64,000 nt of DNA, taken from contig NZ_CP114280.1 in the NCBI RefSeq assembly GCF_029635795.1, forward strand, positions 1,674,001 to 1,738,000, written 5' to 3'. Positions 17,807 through 28,276 of this stretch are shown piece after piece. Position 1 is the stretch's first letter. Every line of letters starts with the position of its first letter. This DNA comes from Dickeya lacustris. GTDB lineage: Bacteria; Pseudomonadota; Gammaproteobacteria; Enterobacterales; Enterobacteriaceae. The translations under genes were made by a program, and so were the position numbers. The notes beneath the pieces are model-generated. The model saw only the letters and a program-made list of their open reading frames with translations. It was not told where the DNA came from and ran no database searches.

Positions 17807-19468
17807 TTAGCGGAATGCGGCGAGATCGATATGGTCGTGAAACAAATCCGCCAGTTCCTGCTGGTGAGTAACGGCAATCACCGTGCATGCAGGCAGCGCC
17901 TGACGGATAACCTCCAGCACCTGGCGTGCGGCCTGTTGGTCAAGCTGGCTGGTGGCTTCATCGAGGTACAGATGATCTGGTCGATTGACCAGCGCCCGCG
18001 CCAGCGCCAGCCGCTGGCGTTCACCGCCGGAAAAGACGCGATCCCAGTTCATTTGCTGCTGCAAGCTTTCGCCCCACTCGCCCAGTCCAACCTGTTCCAG
18101 CGCCTGACGCAATACCGCATCGTCTTCTCGCGGCGCGCTCGGGTAACACACCACTTCGGCTAATGTTCCCTGGCCCAGATAGCTGTGCTGCGGCAACAGT
18201 AAGTGGCTACCGCTGCCGGTCTGCCACGCGCCTTCGTAATACGGCCATAGCCCCGCCAGAGTGCGCAACAGCGTCGATTTACCGAGCCCGCTCTGCCCAC
18301 ACAGGCGGCTCCAGCTAGCGGGCGCGCAGCTAAAGGTCACGTTACGCAGCAATGGCTGCCCCTGCGGCGTGGAGAAGCTCAGGCGTTCAACCTGCAACAA
18401 CTTTCCTTGCACCACCGGGCGCGACGTCTCCTGATGCGCGGCAATTTCCTGACGGAACTGATCCAGACGCGTCAGGCTGGCGGACAGCTCCACCAGTGAG
18501 TAATAGACCCGAATAAACCAACTCAGCGCGCTGTGTACCTGGCCGAATGCGCTGCGAATTTGCATTAAGCCCCCCAGGGTAACGGTCTTGCTAAGAAAGG
18601 CGGGCAATGCCGCAAAGACCGGTACAATCAGGCTAACGCGGGTGTAACCAACGGTGAACAGGCCAAGGTTGCGCTCTGCACCCATCAGCGCGCGCCAGTT
18701 ACGCACTATCGATAAAAAATGGCCGCGCAGTTGCTGGCGCTCCTGACGTTCACCGCCATAGAGCGCTATCTGTTCCGCATGATCGTGCTTGCGCAACAAT
18801 GCCGCACGAAAATCCGCCTCGGCCTGCTGTTTGTGGTAGTTGATGCCGTGTAAACGTTTACCCACCCATTGGGTGATCAGGCTGCCAAACAGGGTGTAGA
18901 TAAGCGCCACCCACACCAGATAGCCGCTTACCGAGATGCTGTACCCCCACAGCGAGAACTGCTGCACGCCGGAAAGATCCCACAAGATGAGCAGGAATGA
19001 GAACAACTGGGCAAAGGTGATAAGAAACGACACCGACAAGCGCACCGTCTGGGTGACAAACAGATCGACATCCTGCGCGATACGCTGGTCAGGGTTATCA
19101 ACCTGATTACTCAGTGACAGGCGGTAGAACGCACGCTTGGCCAGCCAGCTGTCAATCAGCTCCGCCGTCATCTGCTCACGCCAGCGAATAATCAGCAGTT
19201 TGGTCAGCCACTCCTGATACACGAACACGCCAATATAAATAAGAATATACAGGCAATATTCCTTGATGAGCAGATAAAGCAGCGCGCTGTCAAAAGCGCC
19301 TAGCGCATCATAGAAGCTTTTGCTCCAGTCGTTGATACGGACGTTGAGATAGACAATGCTGCCGCCCATCGCCACGATAGCCGCCAGCAACAGCCAGTTT
19401 TGCCCGTAGCGCCAGTTCAGCCAGAACGGGCGGCACAGAGAGAGAAACGCGCGCGCGAAGGCCTTCAC
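17807..19468 (-). CDS. fusD: ABC transporter, fused permease/ATPase (FusD, YddA-like)
   Basis: A 553-residue half-transporter of the SbmA/BacA-YddA type: an N-terminal membrane domain with about six helices (roughly residues 1-310) and a C-terminal ATPase. The ATPase has Walker A CGQSGLGKSTLL, signature FSGGERQRLALARAL (F in place of the usual L), Walker B DHLYLDEATSQLD and the switch VTHQQ. Its start overlaps the fusC stop by four bases, so translation is coupled. In Pectobacterium the equivalent protein is thought to remove peptides left after the protease has cut ferredoxin in the periplasm. In E. coli the same partners occur as yddA-yddB-pqqL. Last gene of the operon. Confidence 0.85.
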   Translation of the reverse strand: MKAFARAFLSLCRPFWLNWRYGQNWLLLAAIVAMGGSIVYLNVRINDWSKSFYDALGAFDSALLYLLIKEYCLYILIYIGVFVYQEWLTKLLIIRWREQMTAELIDSWLAKRAFYRLSLSNQVDNPDQRIAQDVDLFVTQTVRLSVSFLITFAQLFSFLLILWDLSGVQQFSLWGYSISVSGYLVWVALIYTLFGSLITQWVGKRLHGINYHKQQAEADFRAALLRKHDHAEQIALYGGERQERQQLRGHFLSIVRNWRALMGAERNLGLFTVGYTRVSLIVPVFAALPAFLSKTVTLGGLMQIRSAFGQVHSALSWFIRVYYSLVELSASLTRLDQFRQEIAAHQETSRPVVQGKLLQVERLSFSTPQGQPLLRNVTFSCAPASWSRLCGQSGLGKSTLLRTLAGLWPYYEGAWQTGSGSHLLLPQHSYLGQGTLAEVVCYPSAPREDDAVLRQALEQVGLGEWGESLQQQMNWDRVFSGGERQRLALARALVNRPDHLYLDEATSQLDQQAARQVLEVIRQALPACTVIAVTHQQELADLFHDHIDLAAFR

Positions 19469-22245
19469 GATGTTTTCTCCTGCGGCAGCGTCACCAGCAC
19501 CGCCTGATTATCCGGGTGCCATAATCTCGCGGCCGCCTCACGAATCGCCTCAAAGGTAATCGACGGTGCCAGGCTATCAAGCTCGGTGAGATAACGAGGG
19601 TCATGATAGTGGCGATAACTGAGGATAAGCCGTGACATCAGCGCGCTGTTGTCTTGCTGACGAGCCCGTTCGCTTTGAATGAACTGACGCCGTTCTTGCT
19701 CAACGTCCTGCGGCGTGATGCGTGCCGCCGCCGTTTCCAGCACCTGTTGCGCGTTGCGCCTTAACTCCTGCGCCCGCTGTGGCGAGGTGGTAAAACGCAG
19801 TTCGGTTTCGATACGTTCATTTTTGTCGTTTAACCGGCTTTCCAGCTTCAGGTTATAAATACCCTGTGCCTCATCACGCAAGCTGGCTTTGAGATAGCGT
19901 GCCGCCAGCCGGGCGGCGATATTCGCCTGCACCGCTTGCTGCGGCGTCCAGCGCTGCGGGGTGAAGCTCCACAGATACACATCTGCGCGAGGCTCCAGAT
20001 TCATCGCCAGCACCCGCTCACGCTTACCCGGTAGTGCCAGATAGGGCGTGCTGGCGTCACTTGCCTGACGCGGCAACGCCGCAAGGTAGCGTGTCACCAG
20101 CGGGCGCAGTTGCTCGGCCGGCATATCCGCCAGCAGATAGTAGGTCACCGGCGCGGCGGCGGTCTGTCGCCACTGATGTAGCAGCGGCTCACGGCTCACC
20201 GCATCTAACGCCGCACGCGTTGGAAACGCCATACCGGTTTTGCCAAACTGCAATTCGGCGATTGCCCGCTCGCGCTGGGTACTCACGCTCTGCTCGCGCG
20301 TGACCTGCTGACGTTTGAGCGTCGCCAGGCTCTCGCGCAGAGCACCTTCTTCAATATCGCCCTGTCGATTCATCGCGTAATAGAGATGAAATAGCGATTC
20401 TAAATGGCTGATGCTGGCGCTGCCGCTCCAGCGCAGCTCATCGGGTTGATAGTCAAGGCTGAGTGAAACCTGCTGCGCTTTTTTCCAGTCGGCCAGATCG
20501 TGGCCTTTCCAGCCCGCAGGCCCATTCTGGCTGACAAGCTGTCCGGCAAGCTGGGCCAGCCACGGGTCGCGCCCCGGAGCCATAAAACCGGTGGGTGACA
20601 GCACCGTCAGCATCGCTGATTTTCCCGGCTGCGCCGGGCGCAACCACACTAACCGGTCGCCATTTGCCAGTTGCCACTCGGCTACTTTTTGTGCCGGAAA
20701 AGCTCGTTCTTGTGTAATTGAGCCCTGCTCCTGTGCCTCCGGTAACGAAGGCACCACCCGCTCGACCGGCGGCTGTAAGGGCGAGAGCGTCGAGTGTGCG
20801 ACCTGCTGATAGCGTTTTTCAACTTCACTCTGGGAAGGCAGCGTAAATGGCTGGCCACCCGGAATGCTGAATTGCACCAGTTGATCCGGCGAGGACAACC
20901 AGCGTTGCAGGCAAGCGTGAATATCCGCATCGCTGATGCCTTGCAGCAGGGTCAACACCTGCTGGCCAAGTTGCTGTTTGCCAACATAAGGCCGCTCCTG
21001 CTGCCAGGCTATGACCAACTGCTGAACCCAGTCAGAGAATTCACGCTGCTCGGGCGTCGCCACCATTTTTTCAGCCGACTGGCGTAACGTCGCTTTGACG
21101 GCGGCAATATCGGCGGCCAATAGCGGGTAACGCTGTAGGCGAGTCATTTCTTGCAGCAGCACATCCAGCCCTTGCAGATGGCTCTCCGGCAATACCGACG
21201 CAAACAGCCCCAGTGCAACGGTGGTGCGGCCAATATCTGACTTACGCACCACCAGACTGCTGACAGCACCGGAGGTCGGCAGCGGCTGGCGCTGCACCTG
21301 ACGACTCAGCGCCTCCAGCGTTATCTGGTTGATCAACCGCTGGCGCACACCCGCCTCTCCCGCTGCTTTACCAACCGAATCATCAAAGCGCAACACGAAT
21401 GACACCTGACTGACGCTGCTCTGGCTGTCTTGCAGGCGCACCAGATGACGTTGCGGGCGCAATTGCGGCTCGGCGTCAGCGCGCTCGGGCAACGCCACAT
21501 CCGGCAGGTTGCCCATTGTCTGGGTAATCGCCTGTTTAACCTCCTCAACCGAGAGATCGCCAATCACCATCAGGCGCATATTACGCGGCTGATACCAGCG
21601 GGAATAAAAGCCGCGCAGCACCGTTACCGGTGTCGATTGAATGGAAGCTTCAGAGCCGATAACCGGGCGGCTGGGATACCGCGAATCATGGCGAATCGCC
21701 GCCACACGCTGCTGATTCATCCGCTCGGCCACGCCGAGTTTACCGCGCCACTCCTCAAGAATAACCTGGCGCTCACGCTGCCAGTCTTCCGGCTCGAAAC
21801 GCGCCTGAGCAGCGATTTGAGCCAGAGCATTCAGCGACAAGGTCAGTGAGGGCTTACCATCCGGCGGGCTTAACATATAGACGGTGCGTTCATAGTTGGT
21901 CATGGCGTTATAGTGCTGACCGCGCACCCAGCCGCGCTGCCCCAGCATCTGCGCCAGCCCTTGCGGGTAATCACGCGTGGCGCGAAACACCATATGCTCG
22001 ACCATATGCGCCACGCCGGACTCGTTATCCTGTTCATCAAGCGAACCGCTCTCGACGCTGAGACGGATATCCAGGCGTTGCTGCTGGCCTGCCAGCGGCA
22101 CAATGGTATAGCGCAAACCGTTCGCCAGTTGCCCTTGCGTTATCTGCGGCAACGGGCTGGTGATAATCGGTGGCTGGGCCGTGGCCAGTGTGCTTAACAG
22201 GCAGCCGCCCACCGCGCTTATCCAGCGTAAAATCATGTTTCTCAT
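19465..22245 (-). CDS. fusC: Periplasmic M16 zinc protease (FusC, PqqL-like)
   Basis: A 926-residue M16 (pitrilysin) protease with signal peptide (ISAVGGCLLSTLATAQP at the N-terminus), the length of E. coli PqqL (931). The inverted zinc motif HxxEH is present as HMVEHMVF near residues 81-85, with the distal glutamate expected in the VILEEWRGKL area near residue 167. FusC in Pectobacterium cuts imported plant ferredoxin to release its iron. It lies between the receptor gene (102 bases upstream) and the ABC transporter gene (4-base overlap), fitting a dedicated import-and-digest pathway. Confidence 0.9.
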   Translation of the reverse strand: MRNMILRWISAVGGCLLSTLATAQPPIITSPLPQITQGQLANGLRYTIVPLAGQQQRLDIRLSVESGSLDEQDNESGVAHMVEHMVFRATRDYPQGLAQMLGQRGWVRGQHYNAMTNYERTVYMLSPPDGKPSLTLSLNALAQIAAQARFEPEDWQRERQVILEEWRGKLGVAERMNQQRVAAIRHDSRYPSRPVIGSEASIQSTPVTVLRGFYSRWYQPRNMRLMVIGDLSVEEVKQAITQTMGNLPDVALPERADAEPQLRPQRHLVRLQDSQSSVSQVSFVLRFDDSVGKAAGEAGVRQRLINQITLEALSRQVQRQPLPTSGAVSSLVVRKSDIGRTTVALGLFASVLPESHLQGLDVLLQEMTRLQRYPLLAADIAAVKATLRQSAEKMVATPEQREFSDWVQQLVIAWQQERPYVGKQQLGQQVLTLLQGISDADIHACLQRWLSSPDQLVQFSIPGGQPFTLPSQSEVEKRYQQVAHSTLSPLQPPVERVVPSLPEAQEQGSITQERAFPAQKVAEWQLANGDRLVWLRPAQPGKSAMLTVLSPTGFMAPGRDPWLAQLAGQLVSQNGPAGWKGHDLADWKKAQQVSLSLDYQPDELRWSGSASISHLESLFHLYYAMNRQGDIEEGALRESLATLKRQQVTREQSVSTQRERAIAELQFGKTGMAFPTRAALDAVSREPLLHQWRQTAAAPVTYYLLADMPAEQLRPLVTRYLAALPRQASDASTPYLALPGKRERVLAMNLEPRADVYLWSFTPQRWTPQQAVQANIAARLAARYLKASLRDEAQGIYNLKLESRLNDKNERIETELRFTTSPQRAQELRRNAQQVLETAAARITPQDVEQERRQFIQSERARQQDNSALMSRLILSYRHYHDPRYLTELDSLAPSITFEAIREAAARLWHPDNQAVLVTLPQEKTS

Positions 22246-22346
22246 TGATCACTCATTATGGATTACATAGAACAGATGGCATCTCGCCAAAATGACACGA
22301 CGGGCGCAAAGCTCTCGCTCTGCGCCCTGTCATTCATGGCCGCTGA

Positions 22347-24908
22347 TTACCAGTTGTAGGCCACACCCAGCCAGAACTGGCGACCCAGTTTGTACGTCAC
22401 GGTATCCCCGGTGGTTTCCTGCGAGGTGGCAATCACGTTGTCAAATACGTTGATGACATCCACGGTCAGATCCAGCGACTGATTTTTGAACGTCGGCACC
22501 GAGTAGTTAAAACGCCAGTCATACGAGACGTAATCCTGATATTTACGGTCGGTATACTGCGTTGCCGCGCCGGTGTAATCGCCGCAGCCGCTGATGCTGG
22601 CAGAACAGGTAATGCTACGGGTGCGATAACCGGTATACCCGGAGGTATAGGCCAGATGGTGATCCCAGTTCAGGCGCAGAGCCGGGAAATAGGTATTCAG
22701 ATTCAGCGCCACTTCCCACGGCGTGTTGTAGTCCAGCGCATCCATGTCACGGCGGTCGGTCAGTTGGCCTTTAAAAATGACCTTGCTGTCATCCTGATTG
22801 CTCTGGTCATAGTAAATCTGCGAACTGCTTTTGTTATCGACTTTACTGGCGCTGAGTTTCCAGCCGATATCGGCGTATTTCAGCTTATAAGGGCTGATAG
22901 GCTCCACTTCCAGCGAGAAAGTATTGCCTTGCGTGCGGGCATCGTTAGTCAGGTAGTAATAGCGCTGGCCGTCGGCGTCGGTTCGGCTGCTGCGGCCAAA
23001 CTGCTCGCGCCCTTGCCGGTTCACCCATTTCAGCGTCCAGACGGTGTCATACACACGCTGTGACAGGCCGAGCGAGAGCTCATCGCTGTACGGGGTTTTC
23101 AGGTCAGAAATATCATAGTCATTGGAACCATAACCGGTCGCGCTACTACTCCAGGCTCCGCTGGCGCTGGTGCGCGATTGCACCACCGACTCACTGATGC
23201 CTGAACGCAGTTTATAGGCCAGCATGTTCTGGGCGTAATAGCGGTTCGCGCCGCCAAACAGCCGCGTCGAACGGTCGCCAAACACATCATAAGAGGCCGC
23301 CAGACGCGGGGCGATATTCAGGTTTTTCAGGTAATCGTCATATTGCAGACGCACGCCCGGCGTCACCTCAAGCCGCTTGTAGCTCACACTGTCTTGCAAA
23401 TACATGGCGTAGTTGAGGTAATCACCCTGCACCTGACGGGCCGGATAGAGGTTACGGCTGCGGTAATATTGCTCGCCGCCAATACAGAAATCATCCCCGC
23501 TGCGGCAGGCCACGCCTTTGCTGATAGTGGGCGCACCCCGGTTGGAATAGACGTCGTTAAAGCGGCGATAGCGCGCCTGATAGGAATCCACCTGCCAGCC
23601 CATATCAAGCTGATGACTGGTGCCCCACAGCGCCAGCGGGTTGAGCTCGTAATCCTGTTTTAGGGTGACGGTCTGTTTTTCTGTCGCATACTTGCCGTAG
23701 CCACCGATCCCGGCGAGCTGAGAGTTTACCCCCGCCGCACCGCTGCCCCAGTCAATGACATTAGAGACAAAACGAGAAGGAAGGTTGTAGCGATACCAGG
23801 ACTGATAGCTGTCGGACTCATGCTCAATGCGGTTTTCCTCAAACTGGTATCCGGCAAGGCTGGTGACTTTCCCCCAGTCCGTATTGTGTTCCCACTCAAT
23901 ATTGCCGCGATATCCGCCGCCGGTATTGGTAAAGCCGCCGTTTTTGATGTCTTTCTTGTAAAAACGGGATTCGTGCGGCGCATACATCCCCGTCAGGCGT
24001 AAAATATCGCCGTTATCCGCCAGATAGGTGCCTTTTAATAAATAGGTTTCCGCCTGACGCGTCTGGCTAACCGTATCGCCCATCACCGTATTATAAAAAG
24101 GGATGGTTGATTGCTGGCGATTATAGGCAAAAATAAACCCGGCTTTATCGCTTAACGGTTGGTTCATACTAACGGAATAAAAATTCTTGGTGAATTTCGG
24201 CTGATAATAAAGCTGGCTGGCAGAAAAGAAGTCCGATGAAATATCATCATCAATATGATAGCGCGCCCAGCTATCGCGGGTAGTGCGGTAAGCTATTCGC
24301 CCTGATGCGCGATCCAACTTCGGGTCTTTTAATTTGGCATCAACCACACCACCGGTAAAATCACCGTATTTAGCGGAAATATTACTGTCGAACACCTGTA
24401 ATTGTTCGATCAGTTCTGAGTTAATCCAGAATGATTGTGCGCCACCTGCTGGTAAATCCGTCGGGCTATAACCATCGGGCGTATTACTCAGCTCACCGTT
24501 ATTCGCCCCAGGGTTAATGACGTTGTTATTTGATAACCCATCAATCATGTAGTTATTCTGGTAAAACTTCTCACCATGAAATGACACATTTTCCGGCTGT
24601 AATTCACCCGGTGTTTGGCTGCTATCCGCTGAGTTTGAAAAACGCACATTGGGGTTATTACGCAGCAATTCCGTCACGCTGCCATTGCGGGTAGGCGTGC
24701 GTTTAATTTGCTCACTGGTAATAATTTGCGTACCCATTGTCTGGCTGGTCGGTGTTGAGCGCACCAGAATAGTATCTTCACTTGCAGGGTTATTTTCCGC
24801 AGCCAGCGGTTTACTATTATCACCCTTTTGTATTTTATCTTGCTGTTCGGCAGCCAGCGCCGTTGACGATACGCCAAGTATCATCATCAAATAAAGATGC
24901 TTATTCAT
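22347..24908 (-). CDS. fusA: TonB-dependent outer-membrane receptor (FusA-like ferredoxin receptor)
   Basis: An 853-residue receptor. The signal peptide ends at about residue 19 (STALA-AEQ). A TonB-box-like EDTILV is near residue 45, followed by the plug domain (VTELLRNNPNV, NNYMIDGLSNNN, ISAKYGDFTGGVVDAKLKDP) and a 22-strand barrel ending in an aromatic residue (YNW). The sequence context, with a TonB-like gene upstream and an M16 protease and ABC transporter downstream, is that of the Pectobacterium FusA system, which imports [2Fe-2S] plant ferredoxin and is parasitised by ferredoxin-containing bacteriocins. A close alternative is the E. coli YddB-type receptor of unknown ligand. Confidence 0.85.
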   Translation of the reverse strand: MNKHLYLMMILGVSSTALAAEQQDKIQKGDNSKPLAAENNPASEDTILVRSTPTSQTMGTQIITSEQIKRTPTRNGSVTELLRNNPNVRFSNSADSSQTPGELQPENVSFHGEKFYQNNYMIDGLSNNNVINPGANNGELSNTPDGYSPTDLPAGGAQSFWINSELIEQLQVFDSNISAKYGDFTGGVVDAKLKDPKLDRASGRIAYRTTRDSWARYHIDDDISSDFFSASQLYYQPKFTKNFYSVSMNQPLSDKAGFIFAYNRQQSTIPFYNTVMGDTVSQTRQAETYLLKGTYLADNGDILRLTGMYAPHESRFYKKDIKNGGFTNTGGGYRGNIEWEHNTDWGKVTSLAGYQFEENRIEHESDSYQSWYRYNLPSRFVSNVIDWGSGAAGVNSQLAGIGGYGKYATEKQTVTLKQDYELNPLALWGTSHQLDMGWQVDSYQARYRRFNDVYSNRGAPTISKGVACRSGDDFCIGGEQYYRSRNLYPARQVQGDYLNYAMYLQDSVSYKRLEVTPGVRLQYDDYLKNLNIAPRLAASYDVFGDRSTRLFGGANRYYAQNMLAYKLRSGISESVVQSRTSASGAWSSSATGYGSNDYDISDLKTPYSDELSLGLSQRVYDTVWTLKWVNRQGREQFGRSSRTDADGQRYYYLTNDARTQGNTFSLEVEPISPYKLKYADIGWKLSASKVDNKSSSQIYYDQSNQDDSKVIFKGQLTDRRDMDALDYNTPWEVALNLNTYFPALRLNWDHHLAYTSGYTGYRTRSITCSASISGCGDYTGAATQYTDRKYQDYVSYDWRFNYSVPTFKNQSLDLTVDVINVFDNVIATSQETTGDTVTYKLGRQFWLGVAYNW

Positions 24909-24944
24909 ATAGTCATTTCCTATAACCCTGGTGGTATTAAAAAA

Positions 24945-25910
24945 TTAACGTTGCAATTCAATATGCCCGTTTAATTGAAAAATAACGGATACCGTTTGGT
25001 TAGTTGCACCAGTACCCGATTGATAACGCCAGCGCGCCATATCTTTGATGACGTCGTGGCTAAACATCCCGGCGGGATCTTCTGATAACACCCGAATCGC
25101 CGTAACCGTACCGCTGTCGGTAATATCAAACTGTAGCCTGACACGCCCCTCAACCCCCATCGCGCGCGCCCGGGTTGGGTAATTCACCCGACGCTGTAGC
25201 GCTTTAACGACCTGGCTCTGGTCATTACCGGCACCCTGGTCAGCCTGCCCTTCACGACTCTCGCCTTGCCGGGATGCGGCGCCAACCTGCTGTGCGCCCG
25301 CATGGCGCGCGCTGGATGCATGTGCCGTTTCTTTCGCGTTCTCCGTCGATGCGCCATCGATTGACTGCGCTTTCACATCTGACTGCGCTTTCGTATCTGA
25401 CTGCATTTTGGCTTCGCGCGGCGCTTTTTCGCGCTCGAATGACGGTGATGCAACAGCAGATAACTCTTCCGCTGTTTTCGGCTCCTCTTGCCGTTTTTTC
25501 ACCGGTGGCGCACTTTTACGCACGGTCGGCTCTTCGCGCTTACGCTCGGAGGCCTCTTTTACCTGACGGCGCGGCACCGGTTTGCTTTCCGGCAGGGTGA
25601 CGACCGCCTGCGCATTCACCGGCAAAATAGCCTCTGCGGGCAATGCAGCCGTCTCAGACGAGTCCGGCATCGCCGAGTCCGACACGGCCAATGGGGCAAA
25701 CGCCTCTGGCGCACTGTCGGTATGTGTATTGATGGCCTGCCACTGCATCGCTGAAGACGATAAGAGCGCGACCTGTAAACCGGACATGCTCTCCCCACTG
25801 CGCCCGGCAGAGAGTGTCAGCGCATCCCGCTGCGTATACCCCCAGAGCAGGGCATAAACCACAGACAGGTGGATAGCCAGAGATAGCAGAAAAGAATGGG
25901 TAACTCTCAA
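24945..25910 (-). CDS. fusB: TonB-like energiser protein (FusB)
   Basis: A 321-residue protein built like TonB: an N-terminal signal anchor (FLLSLAIHLSVVYALLWGY), a long charged, Pro/Ala/Lys/Glu-rich periplasm-spanning linker (about residues 40-230), and a C-terminal TonB domain with NYPTRARAMGVEGRVRLQFD and a final MARWRYQSG. The linker holds a short imperfect repeat (SDTKAQ, SDVKAQ). It is the first gene of the operon, 36 bases upstream of the receptor, so it is probably a dedicated energy transducer for it; in Pectobacterium FusB is reported to contact ferredoxin itself. A Fur-box-like sequence lies about 110 bases upstream. Confidence 0.87.
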   Translation of the reverse strand: MRVTHSFLLSLAIHLSVVYALLWGYTQRDALTLSAGRSGESMSGLQVALLSSSAMQWQAINTHTDSAPEAFAPLAVSDSAMPDSSETAALPAEAILPVNAQAVVTLPESKPVPRRQVKEASERKREEPTVRKSAPPVKKRQEEPKTAEELSAVASPSFEREKAPREAKMQSDTKAQSDVKAQSIDGASTENAKETAHASSARHAGAQQVGAASRQGESREGQADQGAGNDQSQVVKALQRRVNYPTRARAMGVEGRVRLQFDITDSGTVTAIRVLSEDPAGMFSHDVIKDMARWRYQSGTGATNQTVSVIFQLNGHIELQR

Positions 25911-26018
25911 ACTAACACCTTGTTTTATATTATTTTTATTTCAACCGTACACCACTGCGTCGGTATCGTTAGCTGCCTTTTATGGTAACGCTAACAAAGG
26001 CAATGATTATTGAGATCA

Positions 26019-26038
26019 AAACGATACTCATTATCAAC
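26019..26038 (-). promoter_or_regulatory. Fur-box-like site upstream of the fus operon
   Basis: Minus strand TTGATAATGAGTATCGTTTT matches the GATAAT-type repeat of the Fur consensus, and a second similar stretch (AATAATCATTG) follows directly. Iron repression of the operon is inferred. The surrounding 300-base gap (25911-26215) shows no gene. Confidence 0.7.
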
Positions 26039-26215
26039 AAAATGATACAAATGACCAGAAAATTCTGACCATTCTGATAGAAAACTGGCGGGCAGGAGAA
26101 GGTGAAAAAACAGGCAGGAACCACACATCGGCGGCAGGCCGCGCAACGGCACAACAACGCCAGCAGGCTGGCGTTCACCGGGTAGCATCATGCCGCTGCC
26201 CGGTGCAACACATCA

Positions 26216-26641
26216 TTAGTATTCTTGATCTTCAATCAGGCGTTTACCGAGGGTAATACTATCCACCTGATCATAGTTCATTTTTTCATACATACCGATT
26301 ACCGCCGTGTTGTTTTCGCGCACCATCAGATGAATTTTCGGGCAGCCACGGGCAATCAATTTTTTCTCAAGGCGGCTTATCAATGCATTGGCAATGCCGC
26401 GACCACGGTAATCAGGATGGACGCCAAGGTAGTACGCCGACCCGCGATGACCGTCATATCCGCCCATCACTGACCCCACCACCGCGCCGCCCACTTCCGC
26501 CACCAAAAACAGGTCTGGGTCATGATTAAGCTTACGCTCGATATCCATTTCAGGATCGTTCCAGGGACGCAGCAGATCACAGCGATCCCAAAGGGTGATG
26601 ACTTCTTCAAAATCATCTTGCCGGAATACACGAATTTCCAT
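26216..26641 (-). CDS. ypeA: GNAT-family N-acetyltransferase YpeA
   Basis: A 141-residue GNAT acetyltransferase, the same length as E. coli YpeA and very similar throughout ([50 protein letters not shown]). The acetyl-CoA loop is [18 protein letters not shown]. Its substrate is unknown. The ATG at 26641 matches homologues; one four codons upstream is possible. It is divergent from hemF, as in E. coli, where amiA lies between; amiA is absent here. Confidence 0.93.
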   Translation of the reverse strand: MEIRVFRQDDFEEVITLWDRCDLLRPWNDPEMDIERKLNHDPDLFLVAEVGGAVVGSVMGGYDGHRGSAYYLGVHPDYRGRGIANALISRLEKKLIARGCPKIHLMVRENNTAVIGMYEKMNYDQVDSITLGKRLIEDQEY

Positions 26642-26714
26642 AAGGCTTGCCATATTGAGTCAATCATTTCCTCTGATTATGCTGTGATCCACCACAGACG
26701 CAACCCTTAGATAA

Positions 26715-27772
<1,058 letters not shown>

Positions 27773-27773
<1 letters not shown>

Positions 27774-28222
27774 TGGCTGCTATCTGGGTCGATGCCGATG
27801 CCTGCCCGAATGTCATCAAAGAAGTGTTGTTTCGCGCAGCCGAGCGCAGCGCAACCCACCTGACGCTGGTTGCCAACCAGCCTCTGCGCACGCCGCCCTC
27901 GCCTTATATTCATAGCCTGCGGGTCGCGGCTGGGTTTGACGTGGCTGATAACGAAATTGTTCGCCGCGCCGAACCGGGCGATCTGGTTATCACTGCCGAT
28001 ATTCCGCTGGCTGCCGAAGTGCTGGCGAAACACGCCGTGGCGCTCAACCCACGCGGCGAGCGCTACAGCCCGGAGACGATCCGCGAGCGGCTGACGATGC
28101 GTGATTTTATGGATACCCTGCGCGCCAGCGGCGTACAAACCGGCGGGCCCGCCACCCTAAACCAGCGTGACCGCCAACAGTTCGCCAACGAGTTGGACAA
28201 GTGGCTACGCCAGCAGGCATAA
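27773..28222 (+). CDS. yaiI: UPF0178 family protein YaiI
   Basis: A 149-residue protein of the YaiI/YqxD (UPF0178) family, E. coli YaiI being 152. The N-terminal [22 protein letters not shown] with its Asp cluster and the central [16 protein letters not shown] are signatures; together with the fold known for relatives they suggest a PIN-like nuclease core, but no activity is established. It shares one base with the hemF stop, so it is in a two-gene operon, closed by a terminator right after the stop. Confidence 0.9.
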
Positions 28223-28251
28223 AAAAACCGGCAGGAGAACCTGCCGGTTTG
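28221..28251. terminator. Bidirectional terminator between yaiI and maeB
   Basis: AAAAAAACCGGCAGG-AGAA-CCTGCCGGTTT: a 9-bp G/C stem flanked by A's and T's, between two convergent genes, so it can serve both. Confidence 0.88.
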
Positions 28252-28276
28252 AATGTTACCTGCAGCTAATCATCTA

